From positions 62,001-126,000 of the forward strand of contig NW_019775865.1 in the NCBI RefSeq assembly GCF_001039355.2: a stretch of 64,000 nt of DNA, in the 5' to 3' direction. The stretch's first letter is position 1. Each line of letters starts with the position of its first letter. This stretch comes from Lingula anatina (taxonomy: Eukaryota > Brachiopoda > Lingulata > Lingulida > Lingulidae). Below, piece after piece: positions 51,631 to 64,000 of this stretch. The notes beneath the pieces were generated by a model. It made no database searches, was not told where the DNA came from, and saw only the letters and a program-made list of their open reading frames with translations. The position numbers and the translations under genes are program-made.

Positions 51631-54600
51631 CTACTTAATTGGAACTCCCTTTAGTGACTTGCACTTCACAGGCCCTAGTTCTGTCATTAGTAAACTGCTT
51701 TGCCACTCCCCTATACACTCCTGATTGACCCTCATGTCCGCCTGGAAAACCACAAAATTGTAAAGTTTTTAAAGTTAAAACTATAGTAAAGCCTTTTCAG
51801 AAAGAGAGAGAGAGAGAGGGAGGGAGGGAGGGAGAAAGAAAGGCATCATACAGAAATCGATCATACTTTCATGTTTAGCATCAATCATTTATATATGAGG
51901 AAAAGTACACCTTGAGGAGAAAGTGCATATTTATCAATTTTATAGCAAAAAAAATTGAATGTCAATTAAAGACAAAGAAAGAGGGTGGATTACAAGAAAT
52001 ACAGTAATTTCAATAACCTGTAGCTTCTCCCAGATTTTCTTCTTGGGTTTAAGTTCCTCATCTGGTTTACCAGATTTGTGCTCCTCAAAGAACACCCTGT
52101 TTCCTGGCACATCATTGCTTGAAGGATCTAAAGGCTCAACTACCTTGCTGTCTCCACTGCAAGAAAATACATTTATATATACACTATCAACATGACAATT
52201 CTCAAAAAGATGACACAGTTTCATGTATTGTAGGAGCAAATAAAAAACACAAAGATGAGTAGAATATAGACAAATGATAACCTGCTCACATTGTAAGGAC
52301 ATCACAAGCATAAGGCCGAAGCATTATTACAAAGTTCAGGATGTTGGAGAAATCGGAAACTTTTTCATCATATGCTTCATTACTTTTGACCTTAACAGTA
52401 ATGCCTGGCTAGTTTAAACCATAAAATTGACCAATGTTACATTCCTAGATAAGAAAAAACTACCAGTGAAAAGTCCATGTTTAACAGATGTTTGCAGATA
52501 CCTTGACATAGAGCTTTATCTGGATGTTTTTTTTTTCTCTTTTTCTTTTTTAAATTCTAGAGCACTACCCAATCAGCACTTACACTGTTTTTGATGCACA
52601 CATCAGCATGGCCTGAGACTCCACTCCTCTCATCTTCACTGGCTTGAGGTTACACAAGAACACCCCTAGCCTGCCTTGCAGCTCTTCCATCGGTACTAAA
52701 CCAGCCAGCCCACTCACTACAGTCCTGGGCTTGTCTTCACCCACATCAACAGTCTGCACATACAGGGACTCTGCATCAGGGTGCTGAAAATAGAAAGAGG
52801 GCGTGCTATTAATACAAGTCCTTAGTATTTTTTATTAAAAATTAATAAAAGACGTGTAACCACTCTCCTTACTGATATTAATTGATGTCATACAGAAAAG
52901 AGCAGATATTTCAACTGACCATCATCTGTGAGTGTATTTAAGGATGACTGACTAAAAAGGTCCATTTACATCAACAATCACTTTATATAAGAATACCAGT
53001 GTGTGACATGTTTCAGACAGTTGGAAAAGTAATGGTCTGCTGAGAATTTTTTTTTTTTCATTTTTCAATAAAACCATTTTCCAGAGAACTAATTTGGAAC
53101 ATTGTAAGTGAAGCATTACTATAATTTTATTTTGCCAAATTAATTATTTCAACAATTTGTTTCAATATTTTAAAAAGCATATTGAGTATGGAAGCACATA
53201 GTAGAAAATTAATTCTAACAGACAAACTCTAAACCAATCCCAACAAAAAAGAAACAAAAAAGGATAATACTTGAAACCTGACTAAACTTCTGTAAAAGAT
53301 CAAAACTTTTTTCAACTAAGAGCTCTAGTTTGACTCAACTGACAATCTGCCCTTAATAAGTCAACATTTTTTTATTCAGAATACAAGCACAGCTTTTTCA
53401 CTTAACATCTGTTTTTGCATCCCAAAAGTAACAAATCACTTGACCTGAAATAAGTTGCAAATTTCAGGCTAATCTGCCTCTGCAATCATCAGACAGCAAC
53501 TGCCAAACCCATTTTAGTATTTAGGTTTCAAGTGGTTAGGATGGCTGCTGTCACTTCAGGTACTGCTTGGGTTGACTTAAGGAGCTAAACATCCTTCGTG
53601 GGGGTTACTACACTAATTGGAGCATTAATTAGACCAGCAAAGGAATTCACACAAGTTGCATATTCTGCGTAGTTGTAAAAGGAAACCAGTTGTCCTCAAG
53701 AGGCACTTGTCTGACATGCATGCATCCACACGACTTGTGCGTGGGTATGCATGTCTGTATGCATGTGTGTGCACTGCTGGTCTGTACTTTCCCATTAAGT
53801 GATGTTTACAGAGGAAGGGGATGTGAGAGCCAAAATATCACCACAGATGGATGACAGGGAAAGGTGTTTTATTGCTCACGGGCATAAGATCTTGTCAACA
53901 GCAGATGCAAGAAATAAGGGTTTTTTATGATAGAACCTAGTGCTGAAAATTAATTATCACTGGCGCCTTTACCGATCCATTTGCTATGGTGATAATTCAT
54001 CCACAGCACATTAAAAAAAGCTATTCCTCATAAATTCTGAAAAAATATACTCATAACATTTCCCAATATCAGAAAAACTACTTCTGATAATGTAAAAAAA
54101 AAACAAAAAAACTTTGAATGAGGATGGGGAAAATAAGTGTTTTGTTCAATAATACTTATAATAATAATGAACCACATTTTTGCATGTTCATTAAAATGTA
54201 AATGTATTATAATTTGTTATAGTCATCCAGATCTCTTTTCAAGTGATCTCACTGTAAAGATAAGATCAAATGGCATTATTTTCTTCATTTCAAAGGGAAA
54301 AAAATTAGCAAGTTGGATCATTAGGCGTAGCCTGAAAGCATATATATTGGTTTAATTAATTATGAAACTCTTCTTAAGAAATGTCAATAGTGAGTTAAAT
54401 TATTTACTAAACTGACAAATTTTCAATTACCAATGTCTTTGTTTCTTTGCAGCTTATATGGCCCCATCTTTTCATACTACTTTGATTTTGTTCAGCTTCT
54501 AAGACAATTATCAAGACTTGTAACGAAAATTTGATCTCAATTTTTTTTCAAAAGAACTTCATGTTTTTCTTTAAAACACAGGCCAAATATTCAAACCTTA

Positions 54601-56520
54601 TAGATTAAGTCTGATGAATGAAAAGAAAAAAGTGTAAAATTGTATTCACGCTAAGATGCAACATATATTAACTCTGAAACTTCAGTAAAATTATTTCATA
54701 TCAAAACTAATTACTATTTTCAATACCTATTTAATCAAGAAAAAATGCCACAAAAATGCCCCCCAGTGCACAGGAAAAACCTTTCCAATTAAACAGTGCA
54801 CTTTCACTGCTGGTACGAATCTGTCCAACAAAGAGGGAGTTAATGCAATTAAAGATGAAAAAAATCTTGCACAAGTATTTAACTCTAAATTCAACTCCAG
54901 TTATGTTTAGCTATAAAATTAGCTATAAAATCTAAGATTAGCAAAACAAACAAAAAAAAGACACATGAATGGCCATCGTCCATGCCTTTCACATCACCAA
55001 TACCCTCAGGAAAGGACAGAAGTTCACACTGAAAGAAACTATACTACCTGTACCAACAGTGTTCAGTTTGGCAGCAAGTGTCACAAACAAGTCCAGGCCT
55101 AACATACACCACTATTGGGTATCAAACTGCCATTCACTGACAATTCAACAATTCACTTTAAGATGGGTAAATATAGGCAGTGGCAGAGTTCGACAGTTTC
55201 AAGCCATCGAGTTTATTTTTCTATATAAAATAGAATCATATTTCTTGAAATAAGTGATCATTCAAATTCAGTGAGAATTAACCATACCCTATATTTTAGC
55301 CATTGCACAATGTGACATCTATTTGTTTTTGGTAAATATGCACTGAAATTCAAATCTCAAGGCATTAGGTTCACAAAAGAATTTCTACTTGTGACTTGAA
55401 TAAGAACAACCAAAGTTGTCCCCAGCAGCTGTTGTTGTTGAATATGCTGCCAAATGACACAGCTTGTAATCATAGACAACTCATACAAAGTCCCAGGCAG
55501 ACATGGAACTGGTAGATCAGACTCTGCCTTGGGGCTCAACACAGTTCTAAACATGTTTAGACCCTTGCTGACTCCAAATGCTACAGTTGATACGGTCTGA
55601 TTTAATGTCGAACATGGGTTTCCTGGGGTTAAACCTAATTGCTCAATTTACCAAATGACTTTTCCTAATAATGCTACACCCAAGGCTGATAAAAAACAAA
55701 CTAATAAGAAAATTTCCATCAAATGTATTGGTCTAGGATTGTTTTTTGTATGAAATAAATGATTGGTGGCATAAAAAACTTTAATATGTGGCTGTGATAG
55801 CAGTCTCTGCCTTACAACAAACTAAAAATACAGCAGGAGACTTGTTAAATGGACGGCATGGAGAGTAAATTGTGAACAGGAATGTGCTGACATAGCATCT
55901 TTACTATAACTGCTATAATTGTTATATGAAAACTGTTGGAAATTCTCTGTGATCTCCTATGCCATACGGTTTCTGTTAGCAGAGTCATTGAGGAGATGCC
56001 GAGGTTTGACAACTGTCTTATTAATTTCTGAGGGTGTTGAATGGTTCAGTTACCAAACAGAGGCATTTGCTTCCTCTCACATGATAAGGACATCTCATTT
56101 GTCATTAAATTCACCTAAGCCCATTTCACTTTTTTTTTTTTTTTGCATGCCAAATTCACCACTGGCAACTAAGTTAATTTTCTGGGCCCTTGTAAACTGC
56201 AAATTTCACCATCATTGCAAAAAAATACTTTTCTTTTTGGTATAAGTAAAACTATTTCGTATATCATATGAGGAGACAGTTTGTATTCTGCCAGAAAAGA
56301 TATGTTTTATTTGAAGAGGCTGGCAGGTCTGATTTTAATGGTGTGGAATAACAAGATTGCTCTCCCAGTACAAGATGTCATGGCCTCTAGTCAAAGTGCT
56401 CTCATACATCGAATAAAGTTACCTTGATCCTACAACAGAGTATTTGAGTGCAAATGTGTATCTATTTCAAAATACTTGAACAGAATTCTACTACTTGAAT
56501 TCACGATTAAATGCAGCAGA

Positions 56521-56564
<44 letters not shown>

Positions 56565-59500
56565 GTGTTTAAGCTTAAAAAGTTGCATAAAAATATTTTT
56601 CATTTTCTGTAGCACAAGCTATACATTTTAGCAAGATCTTCATAGACCAATGTGAAATACCACCTGAAATACCAATATCAAGATAAAGAGTATTTTAACA
56701 ACAATATTTGGTGACCATTGTAAAAAAAAAAATCCAATCCCAAGAATCTCATTGACTTCAACAGACATACACATGTATAAATCATATAGCATTGCTTCAG
56801 TTCAATTATATGTAATCATACTATAGAAGGCAACTGTGGATTACAAGTTTTTAATCTTTTGCACAGCTACTGCAGAACATTAGCACTCACAACCATATAT
56901 TTGAAATTAATATGCTGGCCACAAATAAAGACCTTCAAAGTAAATTGTTCAAATAGTGTGTATATTCTGTATATTCTATGGCCTTTCCTGGTGGTAAAAC
57001 AAAGCTTTTAATAGCTGTTCTCCACTGTCCTTGCTGAGAGGCCTTGGTAATTAAGTAAAAGAACATGCTCTGCCACCACTTTAACTGATACTGAAATGTG
57101 ACTCTAACCAGCTAGGAGGCAAACAGTTTAAAAAAAAACTCAACATGAATTAATTTAAGCATTTGATAATTCATATTGTCATCTATACCATTAAGAAAAT
57201 TTAAGTAAATGTTTGTCTTTCAACTACCTATAGCTTAAAAGTATACACCATTACACAAACAACATAGGTTATATTCAATCCAATAACGTAGGCTAGAATC
57301 TGGAAACCTATAATATTATGCAAATCCCAACTGCCAATCAAAATGCAGAGGATGTATAAAAAGATTCTAAAGAGAATGACTGAACATTCTCCATGTTTAA
57401 GTCCTGTACAAGACATTAAGAAGAAAAATAGTTTCAATTTAAATTCTTAATTGCTCTTAGAAAACATTTTCAAAGAGAGAAGCAGTTCCAAAGATTTCAG
57501 AATATTTACATGGATTTTAGACCTGTCTGAAAGACCTTCATGAAAACTGGTGTGCCTTGTTGGGAAAGCTGGACAAAATTCAAAAGCTTCCACTGGAGAG
57601 AGGTATAGTGCCACTATTTGTAATTTAAATTCAAACAATGTTTTTCTCCCTTGTTTTTGTTTAGCTGTTCAGTTTGGTTTTAAATTTCTTCATTTGTCAT
57701 TCCTTTCCACATGTGACATTCTCTGCTTTCATAACATTGTTATACCTGCATCAAACTGTTCAATCATGAAACGTCCTATTTTTCTTTTTACTTGAAGTGA
57801 CCTTTTCAAAAAGTAAAAAGAAAACATTCAAAGATAAAAACATGGGTTACTTAATCTTATCAACCTGTANATTCAAAACTTTTCAAAAAGTAAAAAGAAA
57901 ACATTCAAAGATAAAACCATGGGTTACTTAATCTTATCAACCTGTAGTACTTTTAAAAATTTGAAGTCTCAAATAGAAATCTTTTTCGACACAAATTAAT
58001 ATCCAGTTAAGATGAAATGATAAAAGGAAAAAATTCAAGACTGCCAAATATAAATATATAAAAAAAAATTTGGTTACACCAAAGTGGATAAAATTCAGTA
58101 TAAGTAAAAATTCCTTGATCACCAGTGCAGAGACAGATGAAAGAAGCAGTTCAGTGAGATGGCTGAATGGGTCACCATGCTAAGCCACTTTCAAAGAGAT
58201 TGAGCTGAAGATAAACAGGAAAAAACTGATTGCCAGAGCCCATATTTATAAAGCCTGAAAGGCATAGAGAATTTAATGCTCTATTCAGGCAGAGGAACTT
58301 TTATAGACATAGATATCAATGTCAAATGTAAGACGCCAGCTTACTCCATTCAATTCAATTTATTTCAAAAGTTTCTGCTCTCATCTTATACTTGATTCAA
58401 CTATTAATGGGGTCAGCCCGGAAGAGGTTAATTCTTAAAGGATAATGTTTTTTTTTTCATTTCCTTATTCATTTTATTTCATTTTTTATTTTTGTGAATA
58501 CTAAAGCCATTCAGACTGGCTGATGAAGGACATTATATAAGTCAAGCCGCTACCCCCTAAATATCTCAACAGCAAGACTGTATATGTGAGCACTTGTACT
58601 GTTTTTTAATGAACCAGCATTACAAAAGAGCACAGATCAATGTTCAAATCAATACAATTTTTCTAACACAAAGTTTTTAAAGTTGTTGCTTGCAAACCAA
58701 TGCTTTAACCAATTAGTATTATACCAAATGCCACAATTTGACAAAGAAAAAGTTAATAATGACGAGAGCTATTCTAAATTATTTTCTCAAAAAAAAAAAA
58801 AAACTTGAATTCAGTACCAAAACTGGCTTACATAATTCAAAATAACCAGAGGTGTTATGGCCCCAGGCTGATGATTCTACTGCCAAGCCAGGGGCTCTTG
58901 AGATCTACAGGCTCAGATGGCTACTGAAAAAGTGTTTCTAATATTATGCTGACACTAAAAAGCAAGGGATCTTTTAGTTTGTTTCTCTGATTAGATAGAC
59001 CTTCACAAGAAAAGCCAAGATTTGGCACAAACAAAATTACAGATACTTTCAATGTAAATTGCAATGTGAGAGGAAAAAACTATTTCCCATGTCCTTTGAT
59101 ATTTTGGCTAAACACCAGACATTGGTATTGCCATCTTTACATAATAAACCATCAAGGACGACAATTTCAGATGTGCTGGCAAAAGTCAAACATTAAATGT
59201 CAAACAGGTTATATGGAATTCACATTCAATTTGTCAAGCTGTAAAAAAAACTTTGCAAAAACTTCAACAAACCATTTCCTTGCACTTTTTTGGCCTTTTT
59301 CCAGCTGCTTAAGTGCCTGATTGAACCAGTAGCAGGATGTTCTCACTAGTGAGGAAACTAGCACAGATCACACTCCTGGTGCAACTACTGCAATGTGCAC
59401 TGTTCACAATTGCCTTGGGACAACAAGGCATTCCCTACCCTAACACTATCCCACGAGGAGGCAATGAGGGGACATGTAACTGCCTCCAGGGTCCTTCTGG

Positions 59501-62500
59501 CCCACAGGGACAACCAGGCATACATGGACCACCCGGGATTCCAGGGAATCCAGGCATTCCAGGAAACCATGGAATGACAGGACAAAAAGGAGAAGCTGGG
59601 GACTGTGAGAAAATAGCTGGTCTCCCAGGAGAGAAGGGTGATAGAGGAGACCCAGGACCAAGGGGGTTTGAAGGACCCAGGGGACCAGAGGGGTTCCTTG
59701 GTAAGAAAGGCAACATGGGAGAGAAAGGAGAGCGTGGAGGATGGGGTAGACAAGGACAAAAAGGAGAGCAGGGACCAATAGGTAGATATTCCTAAAAAAA
59801 GAGGGCATTTTGTAATGAATGAATAAGATTTTAGAAAATGTATTGGTCATCACTTTCTGCAGTCTTCTACAGTGAGAGTCTTAGTATATGACATATAATA
59901 TGAAATATGCAAGACCAAAATACTGTTCTTAAAACATGTAACTCATCTTACAGAGAACTTCCTGTCTGACAATGAAGATCATTATTTGATATCATGTATC
60001 CTACAATAACTTTGTTTGTTTCATTGTGATTCATTCTAGGACTTCCAGGAATAAAGGGAGAGCCTGGAAACTCCAGGCCAATACAAAATGCACTACAGGT
60101 AGCCTTCTGTGCCAAGCTGGTCAACTCCATCCCTGGCCCGGGGAGTGGTCAGCCCTCTAACCCCGTCATTGTCCCCTTTGACCAAGTCTTGACCAACCTT
60201 GGGAAGGGTTATAACTCTCGCACAGGGATCTTCAGTGCACCAGTTAGTGGGACATATTTCTTTACCTTCTCTGGGTTAACCTACACAGGACAGACAATGT
60301 TTTTGTCTTTAATGAAGAACAAGGAGACAATGCTGACTGCATTTGGCACTGGATCGTGTGGGACATGCCAGCATGGAATGGGGACAAACTCTGGGATACT
60401 GCACTTGGTGAAGGGGGAAAAAGTCTGGATTGAACTGAATGGAGGACTGAGGAATGACATCAATGAGCATTACACATCATTCTCTGGATATCTACTGTAC
60501 CAAGATTTAGAGGGCACTGGCTACGACTACTTAGTCATTAATAATTAAGTGTGGCCGAAATAAGAAAATAAGCATAGAAGAACACTTCATTACAACTATT
60601 ACATAATATGTACTACGTTACTGTTGAAATATTTCAACAACAGTATCAATTTTATATAAAATATTCAATTTGACAATATGGTGTTTTATAGTTGCTTCAT
60701 AATTTGCTCAATCTGTTATTACATCCACTGTATTCATGCCTTTAAAACAAATAAATCTGAAACTGTTGTTTTTATATAGCACACACTGGCTGTTCTTATA
60801 TATGAATGCAAGCTCTTCAGACAAATAAGCCATAGCAAGAGCACTGTACTCTTTATTTCATATAACATTAATACATTTGTCTCATTTCTTTTTTCCCAAA
60901 CATACCAGCAATTTAAACCCCATAGGATAAAAAAAAATAATTTATTATCTTAATCCAAAAAAACTGTTACCTTATCTACGGATAAGATCTTCCCTACTCT
61001 CATGTCCAGTCTGGAAGGAACTACCTCATCATCCCCTGAGGGTCCATTAGCTGCTGCTGCCCCCTTTTTGCCAGGTGCTGGGATGAACAATAAATCCATG
61101 TTAAATTTTTTTATCTAACAGAGACAGAAATCTGGGAAAAGAAGGGAGTATGATGGGAAAAAGAAGATAAAATATTTTGTCAAACACTGTTCCAAATAGT
61201 ATGTTTTATAAAGACTGGTTTCAATCAAAGTGGGATAATAAGTGTCCAAATTGTTGTGAAATATTACTAGAAAAATGAATGCACTATGTTAAAATCTTAC
61301 TGTTTTTCCCTGTTGGGTAAGCTTTGCTGACAAGTGCTTTCATTTCTGGACTTTCAAATTCCTTCCTGATTGGATCCATTAATTTGTTTAAGTACTTTTC
61401 TACAGCAAGTTTGAGATCACCAGGATGAAGTTCCTAAAAGAAAATTTTTATCTAATTTCTAAAAAACAATTGATTTGTGAACAGTTACCACTTCTGCAAC
61501 TACAACCATCATGCATTACTCAAAATATGCATGCATTCCCTCTCTGATATTATATGGCAGTGATAGGCATTGGCAAGTTTGGGATGACTTATGATGTGAA
61601 GTTTCAATTATTGAAAACTTATTAAGGCTCCAGTTGACAATGGAATTCAGACAGGACTAGGAAAATTGAAACAATGATCTGGAAATGCATTCATTAGTGT
61701 TTTGAATGAATAAATTAAGGTGAAGTTGACGTGATAATTTAATATAATGTAAATGTGACAAAACATGATAAAAACATTTTCAAAGATTATTTTGCACTAA
61801 TCATAGTCCCCTTACACCTTTAAACATTTACTTTCATACTCTATCTGACACTCTATCTATATGAGTTAAGCTGACATCTTACCTCACTGGCAAATGCAGC
61901 TTCAATATCTTCATAATTTGTGAAGGTAACATTTCCACCAAACTCTGGCTTTCTTTCTATTGTGAATTCTAAATGAATAAAACAGTCATTAAAGTATAGC
62001 TATTTCTACTGTGAGTGTACCAGCTACTGAAGCTGAAGCCAATTTATCCATTTTCAAAGCTTAATTCTTTTACAACTTATTACAAATAGAACAACAAATT
62101 CAACTCTCTATGATGCCCTTTCTTACAAAAAAAAAAAAAAAAAAAAAAAAAGCCTACCATTTGAGTGTGACAGTGGTAAAAGCACATGCTTGACAAAGGC
62201 CAACACTCCATTGTCTGTGACATTTCTTGGTTCACAAAAAGCCTTCTTCAGTTTCTTCTTCACCTGAGCTGCACTGTCCAGCAGGTCAATCTTAGAATCC
62301 TCCTCAGAGGAACTCATTTTACCTCCTGTTAATCCTGGCACTATATTTAGAGAAAACAATGCTAAAATGGATATTTGACTAAAACACCCTATCACAGGCA
62401 ACCCATTTGATCATTTTGTAACTTACAATTTACCTTTTTTTTTTTTTTTTGAGGGGGGGGGGACAAAATAAACAGTTGTTATCTCTTTAACTTGACGGTG

Positions 62501-63190
62501 TCATTGTGCAATAACAGTACAATTTACAACATCTGCACAGTGCATGTGTCCTGNNNNNNNNNNNNNNNNNNNNNNNNNNNNNNNNNNNNNNNNNNNNNNN
62601 NNNNNNNNNNNNNNNNNNNNNNNNNNNNNNNNNNNNNNNNNNNNNNNNNNNNNNGGGGGGGGGGACAACAAGTATTGAAGTAAGGTACCACGGAATTCCA
62701 GTACTTAACTAAACAGAGACAATTGAAAAATAGTGAAAACCATACCAGCTTGCAATGGTTCTTATATTTGGCAGAATCACTTATCATTATTCATCAAATT
62801 ACTAGTATCAAATATAGAAATAAATGGAATACTTACCCATGGGGTTCATTAAATGTGTTCTTTTTTTATATCCCAGTTGAGGGAGGTACTGAAAGTAAAA
62901 TGGAGAATAAGCACCAATAAAAACAGTGAAATATAGTTTTTAGGCAGACTGACCCAAGGCTGACATCATGTCAAATGTTCACTCAAATCTCTTGAAAATA
63001 TGAAGTGAAATATGGCAACATTATCCCTCAGAAAAACAATGAAACAAAGCAAAAAGAAAAATTGAACAGCAGTGTGAAATAACACCTGTAGACATTTGTA
63101 AAATTATACCTTTTCAGTAAATGTAAAAATCTTTCTTTGGTCTACGCCTCCAAACTGTGCATCTACTCCCAAATACTCTTCATCCAAGCC
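51631..63190 (-). CDS. YARS1: YARS1, cytoplasmic tyrosyl-tRNA synthetase with EMAPII-like C-terminal domain, 5' partial (last 9 exons)
   Basis: Class I synthetase that charges tRNA-Tyr. The visible 363 residues match the C-terminal two thirds of animal Tyr[22 protein letters not shown] belongs to the catalytic core, and [20 protein letters not shown] holds the KMSKS-type signature as KMSSS. Next come [19 protein letters not shown] and the anticodon-binding part ([26 protein letters not shown]). A Lys/Ala/Gly linker leads to the tRNA-binding EMAPII-like domain ([74 protein letters not shown]). Exons (minus): 63190-63110, 62888-62837, 62340-62158, 61968-61883, 61433-61301, 61077-60971, 52783-52584, 52156-52018, 51741-51631. 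Catalytic exons with the HIGH-like motif lie right of the window. The 8.2-kb intron 52784-60970 hosts the C1q gene. Confidence 0.95.
51801..51840. repeat. (GA)n/(GGGA)n microsatellite
   Basis: AG repeats pass into GGGA units in the last YARS1 intron. Confidence 0.88.
53940..54009. other. 70-nt imperfect hairpin
   Basis: Two 21-nt arms pair at 17 positions: GTGCTG and AATTATCAC on the left match CAGCAC and GTGATAATT on the right. A 6-nt internal mismatch zone lies between the two paired blocks, and the loop is 28 nt. It could be a short inverted-repeat remnant or a structured RNA; nothing fixes strand or function. Confidence 0.4.
56524..56562. repeat. (GT)n microsatellite
   Basis: About 19 GT units lie in the large YARS1 intron. 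Confidence 0.93.
57802..57946. repeat. Direct duplication of 68 bp with an N at the junction
   Basis: 57802-57869 and 57879-57946 are identical except one base (AAAAAC versus AAAACC), at a 77-bp period. A single N at 57870 follows the first copy directly. This pattern is typical of two contig ends joined without collapsing their overlap. Confidence 0.85.
59337..60548 (+). CDS. Secreted collagen-like C1q-domain protein, complete, 2 exons, nested in a YARS1 intron
   Basis: The predicted 317-residue secreted protein belongs to the C1q/TNF superfamily, likely an extracellular trimer acting in recognition, matrix or signalling. [20 protein letters not shown] and ALFTIALG form a signal peptide. 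After a short linker with CNC (residues ~47-49, candidate interchain disulfides), about 110 residues are Gly-X-Y triplets ([20 protein letters not shown] onward). They have one cysteine-bearing break ([11 protein letters not shown]) and end [11 protein letters not shown]. The C-terminal ~140 residues are a C1q globular head: [58 protein letters not shown] and [10 protein letters not shown]. Exon 1 is 59337-59781 and exon 2 is 60040-60548; the intron splits a Gly codon. AATAAA follows at 60750-60755. I cannot assign it to a C1QTNF or C1QL subtype. It lies antisense to YARS1. Confidence 0.93.
60750..60755 (+). terminator. Polyadenylation signal of the nested C1q gene
   Basis: AATAAA lies about 200 bp after the stop and about 215 bp before the next YARS1 exon, so the transcript can end inside the host intron. 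Confidence 0.65.
62132..62151. repeat. Poly-A run next to a YARS1 exon
   Basis: A run of more than 20 A on + (T on the YARS1 strand) lies just after the donor of the exon ending at 62158. Confidence 0.8.
62554..62654. other. Assembly gap (101 N) between poly-G runs
   Basis: The N run lies in the YARS1 intron between exons 62340-62158 and 62888-62837. A G-run of about 10 sits near 62452-62461 and another follows the gap at 62655-62664. The exons on either side join in frame, so no coding loss is implied. Confidence 0.95.
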
Positions 63191-64000
63191 CTGTAATAAA
63201 GAAAAAGGGAATTTTTTTAAAAGGAACACAGATATCAAAACATGCATCTGACAGCCGAAAAACACTTGAAGCAGGTAAATAAAATTGCTGCTATGTAGCA
63301 AGACCATAATGATATAAAACTGTCCCCGTCTACATTTACCTATTTTCTGCTTATAAATGTAATTTGCACATTTGCCCACAGGCATCTTATACCTTGAAAT
63401 TGCCCTTACTCCACCCTGGTCAAATCCTGTAACTAAACAAATTTTACTAACCTAAATTCAATTTTATTGGAATTTGGCATGAGGAAAGTGCTAAAAGTTT
63501 TTCTTTTTTTTTTTTTTTTTTTTGCTGTAAGTTCCTCATTTATATTTCATTGTTTTAAATCACTATTTCACGAACATTATGTAAATTGGCCATTACTCAT
63601 GTCAGTAATTTTTTCAAAAGATCATTGGGTCACTTAAAATAAAAGTTTTAACACCTATTAACAAATGGCAATTTCAGTTTTGTGTGCAAGATTTACCTCA
63701 GTTTAATGGCAAATGATCTTGTACGCAAAATAAAAATAACTGCATTATCATTGCATGTTAAACAAAAATAACTGCATTATCATTGCAAGGCAATATCAAT
63801 TACTGACATCTTTAATTTATTTATTTGCATGATATATCTAGTATAAAAGATAGCAAAACAAATCATAAATTTCATCAAACTAAACTGGAGTCAACAGTGC
63901 TCTAGATCTATTCCTTCTCTGGCATCATCTTAATTCAAAAAAAAAAAAAAAATAGGCCAAACACCTTCGAAACCCCCCCCCCCCCCCCCCACTAAAAAAA
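63191..64000. other. YARS1 intron at the right edge, with T-run, A-run and poly-C
   Basis: No exon recognised. Contains a T-run near 63505-63523, a near-direct repeat AAAATAACTGCATTATCATTGCA (about 63733 and 63767), an A-run near 63938-63951, and a C-run of about 17 near 63974-63990 at the window edge. Confidence 0.6.

Larger units (their letters stand above)
52784..59336. other. Large YARS1 intron, left part: upstream region of the nested C1q gene
   Basis: About 6.5 kb with no exon I can support. It holds a GT microsatellite, a 70-nt hairpin and a duplicated 68-bp segment, listed separately. The stretch about 53450-54010 has fewer homopolymers and more balanced composition than its surroundings. 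Regulatory elements for the C1q gene would be expected here, but none can be named from sequence alone. Confidence 0.4.

Noticed and set aside
54969-55253. 94-codon frame in the large YARS1 intron
   Set aside because: No signal peptide, domain or splice context; expected by chance.
59385-59853. Long minus-strand frames opposite the collagen exon
   Set aside because: Gly-X-Y codons give low-stop, Pro/Gly/Leu-rich antisense frames; they are shadows of the C1q gene.

Overview
This is AT-rich animal nuclear DNA, not bacterial or viral. Every recognisable gene is split into short exons with clean GT...AG borders. Introns are full of microsatellites, and the proteins are conserved metazoan housekeeping proteins. 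A collagen-like C1q gene, a selenoprotein with its own SECIS element and many TAGGCC-type motifs suggest an aquatic invertebrate. I lean weakly towards a non-vertebrate deuterostome, but the sequence does not settle the phylum. The assembly is draft quality, with two N runs, two isolated N bases and poly-C/poly-G edges.

Layout from left to right: (1) CKAP5/XMAP215 microtubule polymerase on +, missing its first part (39 exons, 348-16374), with an inverted-repeat DNA transposon relic in one intron. (2) NOSIP, a split U-box ubiquitin ligase, on - (18457-21142), tail to tail with CKAP5. (3) Head to head with NOSIP, a 27-exon gene on + (23091-32776) whose predicted 1096-residue protein joins two calponin-homology-like domains to a long ankyrin array. 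I cannot name a family for it. (4) API5 on - (34248-38621), tail to tail with gene 3. (5) SELENOM on - (41243-42468), with an in-frame UGA selenocysteine codon, a C-terminal KEEL signal, a U12-type intron and a SECIS hairpin in the 3'UTR. (6) PRPF19 on + (42678-49090), sharing a 209-bp head-to-head promoter gap with SELENOM. (7) The C-terminal two thirds of cytoplasmic tyrosyl-tRNA synthetase YARS1 on - (51631-63190, running off the right edge). (8) A two-exon secreted collagen-C1q gene on + (59337-60548), nested inside the 8.2-kb YARS1 intron.

The genes do not form a pathway. They are a compact cluster of broadly expressed genes in alternating orientation (convergent, divergent, convergent, tandem, divergent, convergent), with the nested C1q gene as the likely tissue-restricted exception. 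Exon borders were read by eye and checked by phase: the summed exon lengths of all seven complete genes, and of the CKAP5 fragment, are exact multiples of three. The most rewarding items are the SELENOM locus, which standard gene finders would truncate at the UGA, and the unnamed CH-ankyrin gene.
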